Shown here in pieces: positions 18,546 through 26,984 of a DNA stretch of 63,083 nt. The stretch is from Crystallibacter permensis (GTDB lineage Bacteria > Actinomycetota > Actinomycetes > Actinomycetales > Micrococcaceae). The translations under genes were made by a program, and so were the position numbers. Location: contig NZ_JAODLR010000026.1 of the NCBI RefSeq assembly GCF_025960875.1, forward strand, positions 1 through 63,083, given 5' to 3'. Each line of letters opens with the position of its first letter. The first letter of the stretch is position 1. The notes beneath the pieces were generated by a model. It saw only the letters and a program-made list of their open reading frames with translations, was not told the origin of the DNA and did not search any database.

Positions 18546-19372
18546 TGCTGGCCCACGCGCGTCTTATCGCGGACAACCCATCCGGCACGACGGGAAGACA
18601 GTCCGCGCGCATCCTGCGCATGCGGTCCCAGGCGCCCTTGATTCTGCGACCTACCCGCCAACAACCGCCGGCGGCGCTGCGCCATTGGCGGCTGAACCCG
18701 GATCACAGTGCCGGCGTCAGCCTGGTTGCCGGCGCTGCCGGTCCGCTGGGCGGAGACCACTTCCGGCTCGATATTGAGGTCAGGGAGGGTGCGGTCTTGA
18801 TTGTCCGCGCCGTTGCCGCCACCTTGGTGCTGCCCGGGCCGCATGGTCTGGAATCCAGAAGCGAGATCAATATCAAAGTCGCCTCAGGAGGGACGCTCGT
18901 CTGGCTGCCGGGAAGGCAGATCCTGGCGGAGCGCTGCCGCCATGAGGCGCACACCCGTATTGACATGGACGACGGCGCCCGGCTGTTCACACGCGAGGAA
19001 CTCGTGCTCGGCCGTCACGGCGAGAGCCCGGGAGCGGTCCGCCAACGCCTGCGCGTCTCCTACGACGGCGTTGCCATCTACGACCAGGAACTCGCGGTCG
19101 GCGACGGCATGACCGGCTGGGACAGCTCCGCCGTTACAGGTGGCCGCAGGGCGTTGGGATCGTTGCTGATCGTGGATGCGGAAACAGAGGAGCAGACCAA
19201 CGTCATCCAGTCTCTGCCGGACGGAATCCCGGATACAGCCTTGATGCAGCTGGACGCGAAGACGCTATTGATTTCGAGCCTCGCCGAGGACTCGATCATG
19301 CTGACCCGGCAACTCGACGCTGGTCTGGCCCAATATGCACGCCAGCGGCAAGCCGACCACGTACAGGTATGA
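18545..19372 (+). CDS. ureD: Urease accessory protein UreD/UreH
   Basis: This 275-residue protein matches UreD, the scaffold that binds apo-urease and, with UreF and UreG, directs Ni insertion and lysine carbamylation. Motifs are GGDHFRLDIEVREGA, TLVWLPGRQILAERCRHEAHTRIDMDDGARL and FTREELVLGRHG. The ATG at 18545 overlaps the ureC stop (TAATG). It is the last gene of the operon: ureE, ureF and ureG, normally present beside it, are not found here or elsewhere in the window. Confidence 0.9.
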   Translation: MLAHARLIADNPSGTTGRQSARILRMRSQAPLILRPTRQQPPAALRHWRLNPDHSAGVSLVAGAAGPLGGDHFRLDIEVREGAVLIVRAVAATLVLPGPHGLESRSEINIKVASGGTLVWLPGRQILAERCRHEAHTRIDMDDGARLFTREELVLGRHGESPGAVRQRLRVSYDGVAIYDQELAVGDGMTGWDSSAVTGGRRALGSLLIVDAETEEQTNVIQSLPDGIPDTALMQLDAKTLLISSLAEDSIMLTRQLDAGLAQYARQRQADHVQV

Positions 19373-19399
19373 AACCTGGGCCGGCCTGGCCTACTCACC

Positions 19400-19754
19400 G
19401 TGCTTTCCTGGCTGACCTCGGGGAGGAAACGGGCCGCCACAACTCTGGCCGACCCCAGTGCGGCCAGGAACAGCAGTGCCGCGCCCGTGCCGAGTTGCGC
19501 GAGGAACGCTGCTGATTCCGCCTGTTACCAGGAGCAGGACGCACATGGCGGTATTCGAGACCGCGACCAAGGATTCCTGCCAGCCCGGAGGCAATGACGA
19601 ACGGTCCCAGCCCGCTCAAACCGCCGGTGCCGCGTTCTTCCGCCATGGCGACAATGAACGGCGAGCTCAGGGCGGACACCAGCAGCGCTGCCACCCAGGC
19701 GAGGGCAGCGGAAGCAAGAAGGGCTGCGAGCGCGTCCTCGTCCGCTTTGACCAT
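19400..19754 (-). pseudogene. Frameshifted remnant of a three-helix membrane protein
   Basis: Three consecutive frames on the minus strand together give a coherent membrane protein: MVKADEDALAALLASAALAW (first helix region, frame A), then LVAVSNTAMCVLLLVTGG (frame B), then AAFLAQLGTGAALLFLAALG (frame C). Switching frame near 19575 and again near 19515 is needed. No single frame is open with this composition and the last frame has no stop before running into antisense ureD. It is either a decayed gene or two sequencing errors. The family is not recognised. Confidence 0.6.
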
Positions 19755-19828
19755 TCTGCCGTAGATCTTCGCTCCTGCATGTCCCTTCCGGGATCAAGCC
19801 GTCCGTACCGCCCAGCGGGTAGTTCGCC

Positions 19829-20032
19829 TCAGGCGTCGTCCGTCTCCGGGCGTGATTCGGACCCGGACCCGGCTTCCGGATCCGAGTCTGTCTCTGGTTC
19901 GGGAGGCAAGGCACCGCCTTCGCCCTTCCACCGGTGCAGCTGTTTCTCTGGTACCTCGCCTGTGTCTATTTTTCGGGTCTTGCCCGGGCCACTTTCGGCA
20001 GACTTGTCCATGTCCAGACTGTAGGCCGTCAT
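19829..20032 (-). CDS. Small hydrophilic protein, hypothetical
   Basis: The protein has up to 67 residues. An internal ATG at 20011 (MDKSAESGPGKTRKID) is an equally plausible start, as neither has a strong ribosome site. A core containing KIDTGEVPEKQLHRWKGEGG is followed by an acidic tail of DSDPEAGSGSES type. It is disordered in appearance and resembles other small charged proteins in the window. It is divergent from mgtE. Coding status is moderately supported. Confidence 0.45.
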   Translation of the reverse strand: MTAYSLDMDKSAESGPGKTRKIDTGEVPEKQLHRWKGEGGALPPEPETDSDPEAGSGSESRPETDDA

Positions 20033-20183
20033 CAGTGGGAGGGCAAGGGCCGTGCTGGCGACAGCCTCTGCGGCAGAACCGTGATCGAGAAAGTCTCGGA
20101 TGATTGATCTGAGTTAATAGGAGTGGACGAAGCATGCCGGAGCGCCGAAGCGCCGGAATGCTCCGACGGAAGGAGTGCACGCA

Positions 20184-21524
20184 GTGGATCTGGAGACAAC
20201 GACAGTCGAGGTCGAACGCGGTGTCCGGGAGGCAGATCAGCGCCGAGTGGCCAACATCCTCTCCGGGCTGGGCCCGGTTGAGGCCGTCCAGCTGCTCGAA
20301 CGGCTGAATGCCAAACGGCGGGTGACGGTCTTCCTGTTGCTGAGCAAAGAGGCAGCGCCTCTGGTGTTCGAGCGGCTGGATCCGGAGCTGCAGCGCGAAC
20401 TGATCCTCCGGCTGGAGGCCTCCAAGGCGGCAGCGATCTTCGCCACGCTTCGGCCTGAGGACCGCGCGCGCCTCCTCGACATCACGCCCGCCCGGACCGC
20501 TGAGCGATTACTCGCCGGACTCCCGCCCGCCCAGCAGGAAACCACCTCCGCACTGCTGCGCTACTCCAGAGGGACCATAGGACACTGGATGAGTTCGGAC
20601 CCGCTGTCCCTGCATCCGGAACTGACGGCTGCCCAGGCGCTGGGACTGGTCAGGGCGTCCACAGACAAGGTCGACGCACTCTGTATCCTGCCGGTGGCCG
20701 ATGCAGCCGGCCGGCTCATCGGCGTGGTGACCCTGCCCGATGTGATCGCCACCGACCCGGAGACCCATATCGCCGACATCATGCGGACGCCCGAGTCTGT
20801 ACGCGTGGACATCCCGGCTGAGGAAGCGGCCAGGCGTTGCGCGGACTTGAAACTTCTGGCTGTGCCCGTCGTTGACGAGGCAGGTCGACTTGTCGGGAAT
20901 CTGACGGTTGCCGACGCGTTGCGCATCCTGGAAGACGCGGAGTCGGAAGATACGGCACGTGCTGGCGGCAGCGAGCCGCTGCGCAGGCCCTATCTCGCGA
21001 CCCCGGTGATGCGCCTGGTGCGATCCAGAGTCGTGTGGCTGCTGATGCTGGCCGTATCGGCGATCCTGACGGTCCAGGTCCTGGAAATCTTCGAGGCAAC
21101 GCTGGAGCAGATGGTGGTCCTGGCCCTGTTCATACCGCTGCTTACAGGTACGGGCGGAAACACCGGAAACCAGGCCGCCACGACCGTGACCCGTGCTTTG
21201 GCGCTCGGCGATGTGCGGATCCGGGACATGGGAAAAGTTCTCCTGCGGGAAGTACGGGTAGGAGCGGCCCTGGGCCTCATGCTCGGTGGACTGGGCTTTG
21301 CCCTGGCCTCAATCTTCTACGGCGCAGGGGTGGGGCTTGTCATCGGGCTGACATTGCTGAGCGTGTGCACTATGGCAGCGACAGTCGGCGGGGCTATGCC
21401 CCTGATCGGCAAGTCCATCCGCGTCGATCCGGCCGTTTTTTCCAATCCGTTCATTTCCACGTTCTGCGACGCTACCGGCTTGGTGATGTACTTCCTGATC
21501 GCCCGGACCGTCCTGAATTTATGA
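20184..21524 (+). CDS. mgtE: Magnesium transporter MgtE
   Basis: The 446-residue protein imports Mg2+ across the cytoplasmic membrane. It has the MgtE N domain (residues ~15-120, LDPELQRELILRLE), a CBS pair (~125-245, with PVADAAGRLIGVVTL and PVVDEAGRLVGNLTV), a connecting helix and a five-helix pore domain with the ion-path signature GTGGNTGNQAATTVTRAL. I chose the GTG at 20184 because the AAGGAG ribosome site overlaps the earlier GTG at 20175 and is correctly spaced for 20184. MgtE is self-gated by cytosolic Mg2+ binding to the N and CBS domains. Confidence 0.95.
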   Translation: MDLETTTVEVERGVREADQRRVANILSGLGPVEAVQLLERLNAKRRVTVFLLLSKEAAPLVFERLDPELQRELILRLEASKAAAIFATLRPEDRARLLDITPARTAERLLAGLPPAQQETTSALLRYSRGTIGHWMSSDPLSLHPELTAAQALGLVRASTDKVDALCILPVADAAGRLIGVVTLPDVIATDPETHIADIMRTPESVRVDIPAEEAARRCADLKLLAVPVVDEAGRLVGNLTVADALRILEDAESEDTARAGGSEPLRRPYLATPVMRLVRSRVVWLLMLAVSAILTVQVLEIFEATLEQMVVLALFIPLLTGTGGNTGNQAATTVTRALALGDVRIRDMGKVLLREVRVGAALGLMLGGLGFALASIFYGAGVGLVIGLTLLSVCTMAATVGGAMPLIGKSIRVDPAVFSNPFISTFCDATGLVMYFLIARTVLNL

Positions 21525-21553
21525 CTAACCCCAACGCGACGTTGACAGGTTAG
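21525..21553. terminator. Bidirectional hairpin between mgtE and DUF421 gene
   Basis: CTAACC pairs with GGTTAG, enclosing CAACG-CGA-CGTTG. The hairpin fills the 25-bp gap between two convergent stop codons. It has no strong T-tail. Confidence 0.5.
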
Positions 21554-22068
21554 CTGGCTGGCGGCTGTGGAGTAGGGTCGGCCTCGCCGCCGTCCTTCCG
21601 GAATGCGCTGATCATTCCATTTGGTTCCATAAAGGCGTATTTCACTTGATCCAGATTTTCAATGCCTTGCAGGCGCAGTTGGGCCTCGATTTCTTCACGG
21701 CCCATAAACTCCCTCCTCATGAGGTGCTTGTTCAACTGCCCGTTCTCGATCAGTGGTCTCTTGCTCGGCTTGAGGATCTTTCTGACCGATGGAAACTTAT
21801 AGGCTACTGCATCGAGAACAACGCTCCAGGCCAAGATCGTCACCACCAGGATCATACCGTCCGTGACGGATGTGGAATCGGGGGCGAACGCGTGGGAGAC
21901 GGCTTCCGCGAGCAGGACAACGACCAGGAGGTCCGTTAGCGCCAACGCGCCTGACTCCCGTTGCCCCGTCAGCCGGAGGACGAAGGTCAGCCCCAGAAAC
22001 AGCAAGCTGCCCCGCACAACCAATTCGGCCACGGGAAGGGACGGTTCAAGAATTGAAGCCCAGTCCAT
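21550..22068 (-). CDS. DUF421 domain-containing membrane protein (YetF-like)
   Basis: The protein has 172 residues. Three N-terminal helices (VRGSLLFLGLTFVLRLTGQRE, ALTDLLVVVLLAEAVSHA, GMILVVTILAWSVVLDAVAY) are followed by a cytosolic domain with KPSKRPLIENGQLN and the conserved REEIEAQLRLQGIENLDQVKYAFMEPNG pattern. This is the YetF/DUF421 family, seen near stress and sporulation genes, of unknown biochemical role. The ATG at 22068 follows AGGAGGTACTTCA, an excellent ribosome site. It converges with mgtE. Confidence 0.9.
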   Translation of the reverse strand: MDWASILEPSLPVAELVVRGSLLFLGLTFVLRLTGQRESGALALTDLLVVVLLAEAVSHAFAPDSTSVTDGMILVVTILAWSVVLDAVAYKFPSVRKILKPSKRPLIENGQLNKHLMRREFMGREEIEAQLRLQGIENLDQVKYAFMEPNGMISAFRKDGGEADPTPQPPAS

Positions 22069-22168
22069 TGAAGTACCTCCTGCGAACCCACGATGGCGGC
22101 GCATTCCCCTCCTCGATTGGGGGATTGGGGGATCGGGGAGCAGCGCAGCCCTGGCCATCCAGAAGAAG

Positions 22169-22180
22169 TAAGTATACTTA
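22169..22180. promoter_or_regulatory. AT-rich perfect palindrome TAAGTATACTTA
   Basis: This 12-bp perfect palindrome lies in the divergent region between the DUF421 gene (22068) and the membrane-protein gene starting at 22285, inside an AT-rich island. It is a possible operator or -10 region; no regulator is assigned. Confidence 0.4.
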
Positions 22181-22284
22181 GAAGATTGAATTTCGGGCCA
22201 GTCGCTGATCGCAGTGCAAATTTCCGATGGCACCGATGGGCGAGCGTACAAGCGGTCGAGCTACCACAGCCGGGAGGGGAGTTT

Positions 22285-23397
22285 ATGGCACCATCCGGAG
22301 GGGACGAGCGCGGGAGTCGGACCATTGTCCTGGGCCTGATGGCCGATCCCGGCCTGCCGGAGCTCGTGACCACACGATTGGGAGACGTGCTGCCGGGCAA
22401 GTTGTCCGAAAATATCGACGCCGCGGTGCGGTGGGAAGTTTCCGTCATCCGTGAGACCCTCCCGCTCGATGCGGACGGTGATATGCAACTGGAGCGGTAT
22501 TCGGAGGATCTGAAACAGCGCCATCACTGGGACCTTTTGGTCTATGTGACGGACTTGCCCCGCTACGTCGGTAACGAGCCCCTGGTCAGCGACGTCAACG
22601 TGGCCCTAGGTGTCTGTCTGATCTCGTTGCCCGCCCTGGGTTGGCCACGGGTCCGGCGCCGCACTTTGCAGGCGGTGCTGCATGCGGTAGCGCATATGAC
22701 CGAAGCGTCTTCCGCAGAAGAGCCGGCCGACGATGAAAGTGCGGACCGGCTCGCCCCGGTGCATGGCGTTTTCTCCTCTGCCAGAGATGACGGCAAATAC
22801 TCGTACCTGTCGGGACTGCGCGGACGGCTACGGCTGATGTTGGGAATGATCCGCAGCAACCAACCGGGCCGGCTCCTGCCATCACTGTCCAGCGCCACCG
22901 CTGCCGCAATCGGCACCGGCGCCTTCGGCATCTTCTACGCGTCCATCTGGAACATGGCCGATTCTTCCAGCCCCCTCCGCTTGGCAGGAATCAGTGTCCT
23001 TGCCGTTGTCTCGATGACAGCATGGCTGATCGGGTACAACGGACTGTGGGACCGGCACCGGCTCCACGGACTGGCCGGCCGCGCAGGCATGGATAACGTC
23101 GCTACGGCCATCACCGTGGTGCTCAGCGTTGCAGCGATGTACCTGATTCTGTTCGCGGTGCTGTTCCTGGGGTCCTTGGCGGTGATTTCCGGGGACTACC
23201 TGCAGTCACAGCTGAAGCATCCCGTCAGCCCCATCGATTACGCGCGGCTGGCGTGGCTCGCCAGTTCCCTCGGCACCTTTGCCGGCGCGCTGGGGTCCAG
23301 TTTCGACAGCGACGAATCCATCCGGGAAGCAACCTACAGCAGACGACAACAAGAACGGCGGAAATTAGCTGATGAAACATCCGGAGGCCGGGAGTGA
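22285..23397 (+). CDS. Hypothetical membrane protein (370 aa)
   Basis: Residues 1-175 form a soluble region beginning MAPSGGDERGSRTIVLGLMADPGLPELV, with a WDLLVYVTDLPRY segment and a region around VALGVCLISLPALG. Membrane helices follow at about residues 210-230, 237-255, 275-300 and 315-335. The C-terminus is charged (SRRQQERRKLADE). The ATG at 22285 has a strong GGGAGGGGAG site. I do not recognise the family. The order of a cytosolic Rossmann-like half and a membrane half is unusual. It is divergent from DUF421, with an AT-rich palindrome between them. Confidence 0.72.
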   Translation: MAPSGGDERGSRTIVLGLMADPGLPELVTTRLGDVLPGKLSENIDAAVRWEVSVIRETLPLDADGDMQLERYSEDLKQRHHWDLLVYVTDLPRYVGNEPLVSDVNVALGVCLISLPALGWPRVRRRTLQAVLHAVAHMTEASSAEEPADDESADRLAPVHGVFSSARDDGKYSYLSGLRGRLRLMLGMIRSNQPGRLLPSLSSATAAAIGTGAFGIFYASIWNMADSSSPLRLAGISVLAVVSMTAWLIGYNGLWDRHRLHGLAGRAGMDNVATAITVVLSVAAMYLILFAVLFLGSLAVISGDYLQSQLKHPVSPIDYARLAWLASSLGTFAGALGSSFDSDESIREATYSRRQQERRKLADETSGGRE

Positions 23398-23573
23398 GGC
23401 GGACCCGTCAGATGGATGGAGGGCAAAACCGTAACCCGTCGCCCGCCGGAGGCCAGACATGGGCTTGCCCTTGAACTAAGCCAGAGCGTCCACCATGCTG
23501 GCAGTACCGACCGGCGAACATAATGTCTCCTGGCAGAACGAGGAACAGACTTCCTCGGAAAGGCGCGCACCCA

Positions 23574-24545
23574 ATGCTCCGAGTGGCTGTACTGGCAACC
23601 GGCGGGACCATCGCGTCGAGCAAGGGTGCCGACGGCGCATCGGTAGCAAGCCGGGGCGTGCAGGACCTCGTGTCGGGGCTCGGGGCTGGGGACGTAGCGG
23701 TGGAAGCGCGGGATGTGCTCCAGCTCGGATCCTACTTGTTGGCGCACCGCCATCTGCGCCTCATCGCCGAAGCCGTCGCCGAGGAGCTGGCCCGACCTGA
23801 GGTTGACGGGATCGTAGTCACCCACGGTACGGACACCATGGAAGAAACTGCCTATCTGCTGGACCTGGTGCATGACAGTCCCAAGCCCGTGGTGTTCACC
23901 GGTGCCCAGCGTCCGGCGGACGCCGTTGATACTGACGGTCCGGCAAATCTTCGCGAAGCAGTTGCCGTTGCGGCGGCTTCCGAGGCCCGCGGACACGGCG
24001 TGCTGATCTCCTTCGCCGGACAGATTTTTGCCGCACGGGGCACCCGCAAGGCGCATACCGTGGCCCCGGCTCCGTTCCAAACTGCCGACGGCGGTCCGAT
24101 CGGCCGCACCGACGGGACATGCGTCCGGTTGGCGATGCAACCGCTTCGGGCACCCGCGTTGGCCCGGCCGACGCCGGCCTTTGATAGCACGCGGGTGGAC
24201 GTGGTCAGCGCTTACCCCGGAGCCGATGCCGCGCTCGCGGCCGCCGCGGTCGAAGCCGGTGCCGCCGCCGTCGTTATTGCGGGCACCGGAGTGGGTAACG
24301 GCAATCACGCGCTGTGTGCCTGGGCGGAAGAAGCGGTGCGGTCCGGCGTCGTTGTTGGGCTTTCCACCCGTGTGGCGGAAGGTCCGGTGGTTCCGTACTA
24401 CGGCAATGGCGGTGGCGCCGATCTTGTACGCGTCGGGGCCGTTCCACTGGGCTCGCTGCCGCTGTTCCAGGCGCGCATCCTGCTGGCGTTGCTGATCTCC
24501 GGCGGGCGGCGGCCCGAAGCACAACTGCTGGAGCCGTACCTCTGA
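23574..24545 (+). CDS. Asparaginase (L-asparaginase family)
   Basis: The 323-residue enzyme hydrolyses L-asparagine to aspartate and ammonia. Both catalytic triads are visible: ATGGTIAS near residue 8, with the nucleophile Thr, and VVTHGTDTMEETAY near residue 82. Substrate contacts lie in FTGAQRPADAVDTDGPANL, and GVGNGN marks the C-terminal domain. There is no signal peptide, so it should be cytosolic. The ATG at 23574 is preceded by GGAAAGG; the short upstream frame lacks support. It ends 12 bp before a deacetylase gene and probably forms a two-gene operon with it. Confidence 0.93.
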   Translation: MLRVAVLATGGTIASSKGADGASVASRGVQDLVSGLGAGDVAVEARDVLQLGSYLLAHRHLRLIAEAVAEELARPEVDGIVVTHGTDTMEETAYLLDLVHDSPKPVVFTGAQRPADAVDTDGPANLREAVAVAAASEARGHGVLISFAGQIFAARGTRKAHTVAPAPFQTADGGPIGRTDGTCVRLAMQPLRAPALARPTPAFDSTRVDVVSAYPGADAALAAAAVEAGAAAVVIAGTGVGNGNHALCAWAEEAVRSGVVVGLSTRVAEGPVVPYYGNGGGADLVRVGAVPLGSLPLFQARILLALLISGGRRPEAQLLEPYL

Positions 24546-24557
24546 GGAAGGAAAGAC

Positions 24558-25439
24558 ATGGCAAAGGAAATCTTCGTCGCTTTTGGCATTGATGTTGATG
24601 CGGTGGGCGGTTGGCTCGGTTCCTACGGGGGAGAGGACTCGCCTGGTGACATTTCGCGCGGTGTTTTCGCCGGTGAAGTAGGCGTTCCGCGGCTGAACGC
24701 GCTGCTGGCCAAGTACGAGCTCCCGGCCACTTGGTTCTGGCCCGGCCACTCCATCGAGACCTTTCCCCAACAGTTCGACGAAGTTGTTGCGGCCGGACAC
24801 GAGATCGGCGTCCACGGCTACAGTCACGAGAACCCGATCGCGATGAGCAGGGAACAAGAGAACGAGATCCTGGACTACTGCATCGACCTGATCGAGCGGA
24901 AGTCCGGCAAGCGTCCGACGGGCTATGTGGCGCCGTGGTGGGAATTTTCCAAGATCACCAACGAACTGCTGCTGGAGCGCGGCATCGCGTATGACCATTC
25001 ACTGATGCACCGCGATTTCGAGCCGTACTACGTGCGCGTGGGCGACAGCTGGACGAAGATCGACTACGACCAGCCGGCCAAGACCTGGATGAAGCCGCTG
25101 GTCCGGGGCGAGGAAACCGATTTGGTGGAAATTCCGGCCAACTGGTACCTGGATGACCTGCCGCCGATGATGTTCGTCAAATCCAGCCCCAACAGCCATG
25201 GATTCGTCAATCCGCGCCAGCTGGAGGAAATGTGGCGCGACCAGTTCGACTGGGTCTACCGGGAATGCGACTACGCCGCTTTCACCATGACCATCCACCC
25301 GGATGTTTCGGGCCGGCCGCAGGTGCTGCTCATGCTGGAGCGGCTGATCGAACACATCAGTGGCCACGACGGTGTCAGGTGGGCGGACTTCCACACCATT
25401 GCAGAGGATTTCAAGGCGCGCAGCCCACGGTTGAAGTAA
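24558..25439 (+). CDS. Polysaccharide deacetylase-family (NodB/PuuE-like) amidohydrolase
   Basis: The 293-residue NodB-homology protein shows the metal triad: Asp in GIDVDAVGG and the His pair in HGYSHENP, plus [12 protein letters not shown] and a final motif [14 protein letters not shown]. There is no signal peptide or membrane anchor, so a cytosolic small-molecule role is more likely than wall modification. Cytosolic PuuE-type members hydrolyse allantoin or cyclic imides. The gene follows asparaginase by 12 bp with a GAAGGAAAG ribosome site, which suggests amide or imide nitrogen catabolism. The substrate is not determined. Confidence 0.88.
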   Translation: MAKEIFVAFGIDVDAVGGWLGSYGGEDSPGDISRGVFAGEVGVPRLNALLAKYELPATWFWPGHSIETFPQQFDEVVAAGHEIGVHGYSHENPIAMSREQENEILDYCIDLIERKSGKRPTGYVAPWWEFSKITNELLLERGIAYDHSLMHRDFEPYYVRVGDSWTKIDYDQPAKTWMKPLVRGEETDLVEIPANWYLDDLPPMMFVKSSPNSHGFVNPRQLEEMWRDQFDWVYRECDYAAFTMTIHPDVSGRPQVLLMLERLIEHISGHDGVRWADFHTIAEDFKARSPRLK

Positions 25440-25484
25440 CGGGCGAGGTTGCGACCGGAGGCGAAGTAGCGGCCGGCAGCGAAG

Positions 25485-25946
25485 TCACGCGGTTCCCCCG
25501 GCCGTTGCCGGATCAACCCGCTGGCCGAAGGCATGGACCAGCCACGCACCAAGCTGATCCCGCCATACCAGGGTGACAACGGTGGCGCCGTCTGCCGGAC
25601 GGCCGCTGCCTGGCGTGGTTCCTGCTGCCGCCGTCGGGAAGATCCAGACGTAAGCCACTTCGGGGTTTCCCTCCGCAGGCTCGGCCACCGCGGCAACGTC
25701 CCAATCCGGAACCTGCTGCAGTTCCCGCGCCGCGGCGCCGAAATCTCCCCAGTGCTCACGGGAGCCGGGTGTCACCAGGCTTTCGAGGGTGTTCCGGAAA
25801 TGTCCGGGATCCATCAGCGCCTCGCAAAACAGCCGTGCGACTTCCGCTGCATCCTGCAGGTCACCCGCCGGTTCCGCCGGTCCGGTTCCACCCTCGGTGC
25901 GCGTCCGATTCATCCAACGGCTCTGCGGCGGCTGATCTTTGTTCAT
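25485..25946 (-). CDS. Hypothetical protein (153 aa)
   Basis: This soluble protein has a disordered N-terminus (MNKDQPPQSRWMNRTRTEGG) and a compact domain from residue ~35 with AAEVARLFCEALMDPGHF, EVAYVWIFPTAA and ATVVTLVWRDQLGAWLVHAFG. That pattern resembles a small NTF2-like or DUF-type fold, but I cannot name it. The start is uncertain, with a weak ribosome site at 25946. It converges with the deacetylase gene. Confidence 0.6.
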   Translation of the reverse strand: MNKDQPPQSRWMNRTRTEGGTGPAEPAGDLQDAAEVARLFCEALMDPGHFRNTLESLVTPGSREHWGDFGAAARELQQVPDWDVAAVAEPAEGNPEVAYVWIFPTAAAGTTPGSGRPADGATVVTLVWRDQLGAWLVHAFGQRVDPATAGGTA

Positions 25947-26106
25947 GCTTTCAGCGTAGGACCCGGCCCCGACCAGATAGCGTTCATTTTGCACCGCATT
26001 GCCCACCTCGCCGAAATCCGTGGCTTACTGAGGCAATAGCGGACGCTCGTTTTACCTCGCCCGGCGGTAAAACGGAGGCACTAGCTCACCAGCTGGGGAC
26101 GCCCGT

Positions 26107-26454
26107 CTAGGCAACCGGATGGCGGGCCGACTGGTTCACGACGGGATGACGGCCGTGCCGGACCGGTGGATGCGGGCGGTGCGGCAGCAGGTGCAAGTAC
26201 TCGGGATGCTCGTAGATAATCTTCTTTACCAGCGGATCCATCGGACGCACCATCAGTTGCCGGCGGTGGACGAAGTCAAGGGCGCTGATAATCAGGAAGG
26301 TGTCCAGCTGCTGGTTTCTGAAGCCGCGGTCGATGGTGGTTTTGAGGAACCAGATTTCTGCACCCTTGATGCGGTAGGTCAGGGTCCCGGCGACGGTTCC
26401 GTCCGAGAAAATGATGAACTGGGAATGCGTGGGGTCATCGCGAACGGCAGGCAT
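26107..26454 (-). CDS. GNAT-related N-acetyltransferase-like protein (YidJ/PF14542 type)
   Basis: The protein has 115 residues, the size of the short GCN5-related family. FSDGTVAGTLTYRIKGAEIWFLKTTID is the beta-hairpin core, and GFRNQQLDTFLIISALDFVHRRQLMVRPMDPLVKKIIYEHPEYLHLL matches the conserved helix and C-terminal hydrophobic end. The usual GxGxA cofactor loop reads FRNQQL here, so acetyl-CoA binding may be altered. The ATG at 26454 follows AGAGGAGACTCTG. The tail after residue 93 is His/Pro-rich and unusual. Confidence 0.75.
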   Translation of the reverse strand: MPAVRDDPTHSQFIIFSDGTVAGTLTYRIKGAEIWFLKTTIDRGFRNQQLDTFLIISALDFVHRRQLMVRPMDPLVKKIIYEHPEYLHLLPHRPHPPVRHGRHPVVNQSARHPVA

Positions 26455-26552
26455 CAGAGTCTCCTCTTGCTTCCGATGGTGCGCAAGGCGCGCGCCAGTT
26501 ACTGCATGAGACGCAGAGACCCCGTTGAAGGTTCAGTTTCGGAGGAAATTAT

Positions 26553-26951
26553 TTACGACGGCGGCTGCTTCCCTTCGGGCCCGAAGATGAACTCCTCGGC
26601 ATGGGCCACGGCCTTCTTGAAGGAATCATTGCGGAGGGCCAGCTGCGCGGCGTCGTCCTGGGTTTCAGCTTCGATGAACTGCGTGAATCCGGGCCGCAGG
26701 ACCCAGATGCCGCCGGCGGGCGGCAGATAGAAAACAGCGAAGGACCGGTGCTTCCGGTCATCCTCCCAAATAGGGACGACGGCGACGGCAGCGCCGGTGT
26801 CCACGTTGATCCATTGGGCGCGGGGACGCGGCTGGTCCTCGTCGAAGACACTTGGATTCAGGAACGGGGCTGTGCCCTCGCCCCAGCGTTCCTCGAAGCG
26901 CTCATGGAAGATGGGAAACAGGGTTGAATCGTAGCGCCGCCAGTTCGACAC
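26553..26951 (-). CDS. Hypothetical protein (132 aa)
   Basis: This soluble protein starts MSNWRRYDSTLFPIFHERFEE and includes PRPRAQWINVDTGAAVAVVPIWEDD and FAVFYLPPAGGIWVLRPGFTQFIEAETQ. The GTG at 26951 follows AGAAAGGACCGCAAA. No membrane segments or Cys are present. I do not recognise the family. It lies between the DnaJ-like gene and the GNAT gene, all on the minus strand, and may be part of a stress cluster. Confidence 0.65.
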   Translation of the reverse strand: MSNWRRYDSTLFPIFHERFEERWGEGTAPFLNPSVFDEDQPRPRAQWINVDTGAAVAVVPIWEDDRKHRSFAVFYLPPAGGIWVLRPGFTQFIEAETQDDAAQLALRNDSFKKAVAHAEEFIFGPEGKQPPS

Positions 26952-26984
26952 TTTGCGGTCCTTTCTCGTGATATTCGGGTCAGG

